From: Treponema sp.
GTDB lineage: Bacteria > Spirochaetota > Spirochaetia > Treponematales > Breznakiellaceae
Length of the DNA: 6,242 nt
Direction: 5' to 3'
Assembly (NCBI GenBank): GCA_031258505.1
Contig: JAIRMT010000175.1
Location: 1 to 6,242 of the forward strand
The notes beneath the pieces are model-generated. The model searched no databases. It was given only the letters and a program-made list of their open reading frames with translations, and had not been told where the DNA came from. A program made the position numbers and the translations under genes. This document shows, in pieces, positions 5,128-6,242 of this stretch (position 1 is its first letter; each line of letters begins with the position of its first letter).

Positions 5128-5703
5128 TCATACGCGGGCGAGTGTGTGTCTCACACGCGGGCGGGATCGAGACACGGTCGTGAACAGGTATGCGCCTTGT
5201 TTTATGGAGCGGGTTAATGGGCTTAGTTCATGACCATGAACAGGCTTGACAGGTATGCGCCTTGTTTTATGGAGCGGGTTAATGAAGCCGTGTATGTTGC
5301 TGGCGTATCGGGAGTATCGTTTATGAATCTGTGGGTCAAGTTTAACATTCATGGCGGGGCATTGAAGTTGTTTAGAAACTGACTCAATGAACCCAATAAT
5401 AATATCTACTACCTCAAGTAAAATATCATCAGGGATCAATTCTATAAATTCATAATTGCGCGCGTTAATATCCAATGTCCTCGCTTGATCACACAAAACA
5501 ACACCCGTCGTCTTGGTCCGTTCATCTAATTTTATGTGAAACGGGTAATCCTTTATTGTGTTTGTTATAGGACAAACAATAGCCAGATTTGAAAATTTAT
5601 TAAATACTTCATTACTAATCACCAACGCGGGACGCCGCCCCTTTTGTTCATGACCTGTTTGCGGATCAAAGTCTAACCAAATTATATACCCTTGTTTTAC
5701 CAT
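5128..5703 (-). CDS. mazF: MazF/PemK-type mRNA interferase toxin with abnormal C-terminal extension
   Basis: MazF toxins are ribosome-independent endoribonucleases that cut mRNA and are held inactive by MazE. The family core is clear in residues 1-110: GYIIWLDFDPQTGHEQKGRR (5-24), PALVISN, AIVCPITNTIKDYPFHIKL (41-59) and GVVLCDQARTLD (67-78), closely like E. coli MazF. The helix ending GFIESVSKQL is where such proteins usually stop, near 110-115 residues. This frame goes on to 191 residues. The extra 75-80 residues lack family likeness and are coded by short direct repeats, with the two 36-nt copies read in different frames, so the tail is most likely accidental read-through after loss of the normal stop. 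Whether the toxin is still active is unknown. Its ATG overlaps the mazE stop by 7 nt (ATGGTAA), showing translational coupling. The gene is AT-rich compared with larC and GH27, which suggests transfer. Confidence 0.9.
   Translation of the reverse strand: MVKQGYIIWLDFDPQTGHEQKGRRPALVISNEVFNKFSNLAIVCPITNTIKDYPFHIKLDERTKTTGVVLCDQARTLDINARNYEFIELIPDDILLEVVDIIIGFIESVSKQLQCPAMNVKLDPQIHKRYSRYASNIHGFINPLHKTRRIPVKPVHGHELSPLTRSIKQGAYLFTTVSRSRPRVRHTLARV
5184..5284 (+). repeat. Two exact 36-nt direct repeats, 65 nt apart, inside the mazF tail
   Basis: The copies are 5184-5219 and 5249-5284, both starting ACAGGTATGCGCC and ending GGAGCGGGTTAATG, with no mismatch. A palindrome GTTCATG-AC-CATGAAC (5226-5241) lies between them, and TGAACAGG occurs just before or near both copies. 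The 65-nt offset is not a multiple of three, so the copies cannot code the same peptide in mazF. A third partial copy lies at 4972-4982. Confidence 0.93.
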
Positions 5704-5960
5704 ATTTCTTTTCCGATGGAGTTTCCCCAGTCAATTTCTTTTTGTATTATACACTTTTGATCAAAATCTATCCCGTAAAATTCCACAAGCCGTTCTTTTG
5801 TCGTCTTATGTTTTCTATATTTAACTTTTTTGATAATAATTTCTTCGCCGGATAATGTAATATCCACTGGATCATTTTCTGAAACATGGATATTTTTTAG
5901 AAAAGTCTTTGGTATCCTTATTCCTTGACTATTGCCCCATTTAACTATTGTTGTCCGCAT
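5697..5960 (-). CDS. mazE: MazE-type antitoxin (SpoVT-AbrB fold)
   Basis: This 87-residue protein is the antitoxin partner of MazF. The N-terminus MRTTIVKWGNSQGIRIPKTF is the classic swapped-hairpin AbrB-like DNA-binding motif of MazE, followed by a strand-rich DPVDITLSGEEIIIKKV. The C-terminal part (KERLVEFYGIDFD and KEIDWGNSIGKEIW) is the acidic/aromatic region that in MazE relatives wraps around the toxin. The length is normal for the family. AGGAG (5968-5972) lies 7 nt before the ATG. It is the first gene of the pair, with mazF overlapping by 7 nt. MazE-MazF complexes usually repress their own promoter, and a near-palindrome at 6021-6040 is a fitting operator. Low GC sets it apart from the metabolic genes. 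Confidence 0.93.
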   Translation of the reverse strand: MRTTIVKWGNSQGIRIPKTFLKNIHVSENDPVDITLSGEEIIIKKVKYRKHKTTKERLVEFYGIDFDQKCIIQKEIDWGNSIGKEIW

Positions 5961-5991
5961 TTTTATACTCCTAAACTATTAAGATATACTA

Positions 5992-6040
5992 AGGATATCC
6001 TGACAAAAAGAAATTATCAACATAACATTCAGAATGTATG
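5992..6040 (-). promoter_or_regulatory. Candidate mazEF promoter and operator
   Basis: On the minus strand TTGATA (6015-6020) and TATCCT (5992-5997) are 17 nt apart (5/6 and 4/6 matches to sigma-70 consensus). Directly upstream is the near-palindrome CATAACATTCAGAATGTATG (6021-6040), whose ACATTC/GAATGT arms (6025-6030/6032-6037) surround one base. A TTGTCA at 6001-6006 is an alternative -35. The operator role is inferred from how MazEF operons are usually autoregulated. Confidence 0.35.
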
Positions 6041-6100
6041 AAAGTTCCACGCGCCCAACCCAACAGCGGGGACGGCGCGTCGTTGCTGGAACCGCTTAAA

Positions 6101-6175
6101 CTAGGGCGGACAAGCCGAAAGCGCGAGGGCGCTGCCGTTGCTCCGAATGGCGACTCCCGCGACCCGCGTTCCCGG
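6101..6175 (+). repeat. Dispersed repeat, copy 2 (mazE side of the island)
   Basis: It shares CTAGGG(G)CGGACAAGCC with 4871-4956 and a GGCGACTCCCGCGACCCGCG block near its right end; the middle is diverged. Same orientation as copy 1, with mazEF between. The 60 bases between it and the mazE operator show no gene. Confidence 0.55.
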
Positions 6176-6242
6176 CTACTTAACCACACTCCGCATCTTG
6201 TCGCCGTGAGCACCGATAACTTCCTGTCTTTGGGGATGAACC
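6176..6242 (-). CDS. Possible C-terminal end of a gene entering from the right (partial)
   Basis: The minus strand reads open from the window edge to a TAG at 6176-6178: VHPQRQEVIGAHGDKMRSVV, then K and stop. The residue mix is protein-like and the codons resemble those of the window's other GC-rich genes. The stop lies exactly at the edge of the dispersed repeat. Only 21 residues are visible, so the family cannot be named. Another minus frame runs through the repeat as well and cannot be ruled out. Confidence 0.28.
   Translation of the reverse strand, partial: VHPQRQEVIGAHGDKMRSVVK

Noticed and set aside
5024..5233. 69-residue plus-strand ORF in the repeat-rich spacer
   Set aside because: Made from hairpins and direct repeats, antisense to the mazF tail, without start signals.
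5989..6213. 74-residue minus-strand ORF through the right-hand repeat
   Set aside because: Composed of repeat sequence and the mazE promoter region; Ser/Arg-rich with no start signal. The short frame ending at 6176 looks more like real protein.

Overview
The window reads as a piece of a bacterial chromosome of moderate to high GC with AT-rich accessory patches. The likeliest host is a spirochaete of the Treponema group. This is an inference from a PotD that resembles the treponemal polyamine-binding protein, from a GH27 enzyme in a fibre-degrading style of genome, and from many short dispersed repeats. No marker gene in the window proves it.

Layout from left to right. (1) Bases 1-650 hold the possible end of a membrane protein and then an unusual array of nine 21-nt palindromic units (210-398) lying between two copies of a degenerate 40-nt direct repeat. 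A decayed-looking reading frame follows, leading into the potD upstream region. (2) 656-1753 (+) is potD, a polyamine-binding component of an ABC transporter, with a strong Rho-independent terminator right after it. (3) 1889-3358 (+) is larC, the nickel-pincer cofactor nickel insertase, as one uninterrupted ORF with a long histidine/aspartate-rich tandem repeat. (4) 3416-4702 (-) is a cytoplasmic GH27 alpha-galactosidase-like enzyme, convergent with larC across a GC hairpin. Its promoter places the start of transcription almost on the start codon, so the mRNA may be leaderless. Just upstream is a 49-codon tail of a broken gene. (5) 4871-6175 is a small island: a mazE-mazF toxin-antitoxin operon on the minus strand, AT-rich, lying between two same-orientation copies of a dispersed repeat, with further short direct and inverted repeats on the MazF side. 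MazF has gained about 80 unusual C-terminal residues by reading through these repeats. (6) The last 67 bases may hold the end of another minus-strand gene.

The three metabolic genes do not form one pathway: polyamine uptake, nickel-cofactor maturation and alpha-galactoside hydrolysis are transcribed separately. The most interesting parts are the repeat-built structures: the 21-nt array, whose central six units form a 126-nt imperfect palindrome, and the mazEF island that appears to have broken the gene in front of GH27. I see no tRNA, rRNA, CRISPR array, transposase or integrase.
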